A stretch of DNA of 64,000 nucleotides, taken from contig NZ_LT977070.1 of the NCBI RefSeq assembly GCF_900250075.1, positions 2,520,794 to 2,584,793 on the forward strand, in the 5' to 3' direction. The stretch is from Cupriavidus taiwanensis (GTDB taxonomy: Bacteria; Pseudomonadota; Gammaproteobacteria; Burkholderiales; Burkholderiaceae). The translations under genes were made by a program, and so were the position numbers. This document shows positions 61,763-64,000 of the stretch, one piece after another. How positions within the stretch are numbered: the stretch's first letter is position 1; each line of letters opens with the position of its first letter. Below the pieces are notes generated by a model, which ran no database searches, had not been told where the DNA came from, and saw only the letters and a list, made by a program, of their open reading frames with translations.

Positions 61763-62746
61763 ATGGCTAAAGCCCCAATGCGCGTCGCAGTGACCGGCGC
61801 CGCTGGCCAGATCGGCTACTCCCTGCTGTTCCGCATCGCCAACGGCGACATGCTGGGCAAAGACCAGCCGGTCATCCTCCAACTGCTCGACCTGCCGCAA
61901 GCCCAGCAAGCCGTCAAGGGCGTGGTGATGGAACTGGAAGACTGCGCGTTCCCGCTGCTGGCCGGCGTGGTCATCACCGATGACCCCAAGGTTGCCTTCA
62001 AGGACGCCGACGTGGCCCTGCTGGTGGGCGCCCGTCCGCGCAGCAAGGGCATGGAGCGCAAGGACCTGCTCGAAGCCAACGCCCAGATCTTCACCGTGCA
62101 GGGCAAGGCGCTGGACGAAGTCGCCAGCCGCAATGTCAAGGTGCTGGTGGTCGGCAACCCGGCCAACACCAACGCCTACATCGCCATGAAGTCGGCCCCG
62201 AACCTGCCGCGCGAGAACTTCACCGCGATGCTGCGCCTGGACCACAACCGCGCGCTGTCGCAGATCGCCGCCAAGACCGGCAAGCCGGTGTCGTCGATCG
62301 AGAAGCTGTTCGTGTGGGGCAACCACAGCCCGACCATGTACGCCGACTACCGCTACGCCACCGTCGACGGCCAGAGCGTCAAGGACCTGATCAACGACCC
62401 GGTGTGGAACAACGACGTGTTCCTGCCGACCGTCGGCAAGCGCGGCGCCGCCATCATCGAGGCGCGTGGCCTGTCGTCGGCCGCCTCGGCCGCCAATGCC
62501 GCGATCGACCACGTGCGCGACTGGGTGCTGGGCAGCAACGGCAAGGTCGTCACCATGGGCATTCCGTCCAACGGTGAATACGGCATCCCGGCCGACACCA
62601 TGTTCGGCTACCCGGTGACCACCGCCAACGGCAAGTACGAAATCGTCAAGGGTCTGGAGATCGATGCCTACAGCCAGGAAAAGATCAACATCACCCTGAA
62701 GGAACTGGAAGAAGAAAAGGCCGGCGTGCAGCATCTGCTGGGCTGA
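61763..62746 (+). CDS. mdh: Malate dehydrogenase
   Basis: NAD-dependent oxidation of malate to oxaloacetate. The ATG at 61763 has GGAG at 9 bases and gives 327 aa of the LDH-like, cytosolic-type MDH. NAD motif GAAGQIGYS is at residues 12-20, substrate arginines lie in RPRSKGMER (91-99), and the catalytic pair is Asp160 and His188 (VWGNHSP). It is transcribed away from the GntR gene and the sdh-gltA block. Confidence 0.98.
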
Positions 62747-62767
62747 TCTTCCCAAGCTCTGACAAGG

Positions 62768-62816
62768 ACCGGGGTTCCGCAACGATTCAAGAATCGGCGC
62801 GGACCCCGGTTTTTTC
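62768..62816 (+). terminator. Rho-independent terminator after mdh
   Basis: Long imperfect stem ACCGGGGTTCCGC / CGCGGACCCCGGT with an internal small hairpin (CGATTC-AA-GAATCG) and a run of six T. Confidence 0.88.
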
Positions 62817-62873
62817 ATAGGCAGCGGCCGTGCGGCCCTGCCCTGTCCGCCAACTTCAACTTTCTGAATCCAC

Positions 62874-63854
62874 GTGCATCCTTCCGAGGTCTTGTTCCAG
62901 GGCGAAGCCATCCCGGTCCAGTTGCCGGTGTGTGACCATTACGCGGGCAGCGAAAAGCTGATGCGCAAGTCGCTGGCCCTGCAACAAGAGCTTGGCCCCG
63001 TCTTCGACATCACCTTCGACTGCGAGGACGGCGCCGCCGTGGGCCACGAGCGCGAGCACGCCGAGTTGTGCGCGCAGCTGGTCAACGGTCCGCTCAATGC
63101 CCACAACCGCGTGGGCGTGCGCATCCACGACCCGGCCCACCCCAGCTGGCGCCAGGACGTCGACGTGCTGGTGCGCGCCGCCGGGGCGCGGCTGGCCTAT
63201 GTGGTGGTGCCCAAGGTCACCGACGTGGTCGAGGTCGCGCGCGTGACCGACCATGTCAACCAGGTCGCGCGCAGTGCCGGCATTGCCCGCCATATCCCGA
63301 TCCATGTGCTGATCGAAACCCATGCCGCGCTGGAGCAGGCCTTCGATATCGCCGCGCTGGTGCAGGTGGAATGCCTGAGCTTCGGGCTGATGGACTTTGT
63401 CTCGGCCCACCATGGCGCGATTCCCGGCGAGGCGATGCGCTCGCCGCAGCAGTTCGAGCACCCGCTGGTGCGCCGCGCCATGCTGGAAATCTCCGCCGCC
63501 TGCCACCGCCACGGCAAGGTGCCGTCGCACAACGTCAGCACCGACGTGCAGGAGCCGCAGCGCGCCGGCGATGATGCACTGCGCGCGCGCTGCGAATTCG
63601 GCTACCTGCGCAAGTGGAGCATCCATCCGGGCCAGATCGCCCCGATCGTGGCGGCATTCCGCCCCGGCGCGGAAGAGATCGGCGCGGCCAGCCAGATCCT
63701 GTTGTCCGCGCACGAGAACAACTGGGCGCCGATCCGCCATGAAGGGCAGCTGCACGACCGCGCCAGCTACCGCTACTACTGGTCGCTGCTGCAGCGCGCG
63801 CAGGCCACCGGCACGCCGCTGCCGGCGAATGTGGAAGCGCTGTTCTTCGGCTGA
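62874..63854 (+). CDS. HpcH/HpaI aldolase / CitE-like lyase
   Basis: A 326-aa protein of the citrate-lyase-beta superfamily. The metal-binding acidic motif is seen in FDITFDCEDGAAVG near residue 45, with ARLAYVVVPKVTDVVEV, HVLIETHAALEQAFDIAAL and GYLRKWSIHPGQIAPI later, the typical TIM-barrel segments that bind Mg2+ and a CoA-ester or keto-acid. No other citrate lyase subunits are nearby, so malyl-CoA, citramalyl-CoA or a related lyase activity is more likely than citrate lyase. The start is GTG at 62874 without a clear ribosome site; it follows mdh after a terminator. Confidence 0.88.
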   Translation: MHPSEVLFQGEAIPVQLPVCDHYAGSEKLMRKSLALQQELGPVFDITFDCEDGAAVGHEREHAELCAQLVNGPLNAHNRVGVRIHDPAHPSWRQDVDVLVRAAGARLAYVVVPKVTDVVEVARVTDHVNQVARSAGIARHIPIHVLIETHAALEQAFDIAALVQVECLSFGLMDFVSAHHGAIPGEAMRSPQQFEHPLVRRAMLEISAACHRHGKVPSHNVSTDVQEPQRAGDDALRARCEFGYLRKWSIHPGQIAPIVAAFRPGAEEIGAASQILLSAHENNWAPIRHEGQLHDRASYRYYWSLLQRAQATGTPLPANVEALFFG

Positions 63855-63915
63855 AGCCGGTTCCCGGACCCATCCACCCATCCCATCATCATCCGCAGTG
63901 CCCAAGGAGACACGG

Positions 63916-64000
63916 ATGCCTGCCTCGAAGCTTGCCGCAACCGACCCCACGCTCGACCTCGCACCCGACTCCGGAGCCAGCGTGCCGGCCGCGCCGCGGG
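63916..64000 (+). CDS. Start of a gene of unknown product (3' truncated by window edge)
   Basis: ATG at 63916 with AAGGAGA at an ideal distance opens a frame that runs to the window end (28 codons, MPASKLAATDPTLD...). The visible part is an Ala/Pro/Asp-rich leader without recognisable motifs. It follows the CitE-like gene by 61 bases, so it is probably in the same operon; a TCA-cycle-related enzyme is plausible but not shown. Confidence 0.6.
   Translation, partial: MPASKLAATDPTLDLAPDSGASVPAAPR

Overview
The window is a single stretch of high-GC, gene-dense betaproteobacterial chromosome. Gene order and protein sequences point to Cupriavidus (Burkholderiaceae), chromosome 1; this is inferred from conserved clusters, not from a database search. 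Most genes lie on the minus strand in long operons. I see no phage, insertion sequence, CRISPR array or rRNA. One tRNA gene (Asn, GTT) is present.

Layout: (1) 1-4675: 3' end of rne, then the molybdenum-cofactor genes moaA-mobA-moeA and a small membrane protein. (2) 4755-10792 (minus): pncB, a lone lutC-like gene, an NhaD-type Na+/H+ antiporter, a 2-hydroxyacid dehydrogenase and rmuC. (3) 11160-12995 (plus): fdxA, a TrxR-like ferredoxin-NADP reductase, tRNA-Asn. (4) 13093-17714 (minus): a compact operon cupin - Bug receptor - acyl-CoA dehydrogenase - class III CoA transferase - IclR regulator, apparently for uptake and CoA-dependent breakdown of an unidentified carboxylic acid, with ATGAAT/ATTCAT half-sites upstream. 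(5) 17893-26576 (minus): high-affinity K+ uptake operon, an unlisted 49-codon ORF followed by kdpF-A-B-C-D-E, preceded by a close match to the KdpE operator. (6) 27029-29570 (plus): rpsU (TTG start), NodI/NodJ-like exporter and a lipoprotein. (7) 29575-49178 (minus): the amino-acid and purine block; in transcription order leuC-leuD-leuB, asd, fimV, truA, trpF, trpB, an orphan DNA methyltransferase, trpA, accD, folC, a SPOR protein, cvpA, purF and metZ. (8) 49532-54623 (minus): livK-H-M-G-F branched-chain amino acid transporter. (9) 55157-63854: TCA-cycle block, sdhCDAB-sdhE-gltA (minus), a GntR regulator (minus), then divergent mdh and a CitE-like lyase, ending in a partial gene.

Most of this is housekeeping sequence. 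The items most worth a second look are the small ORF translationally coupled at the head of kdp together with the KdpE box; the methyltransferase inside the trp cluster; the metZ leader, which carries SAM-II-like sequence blocks but whose pseudoknot pairing I could not confirm; the two palindromic operator regions (17727-17767 and 61401-61424); and the acyl-CoA dehydrogenase lacking the usual C-terminal catalytic glutamate motif.
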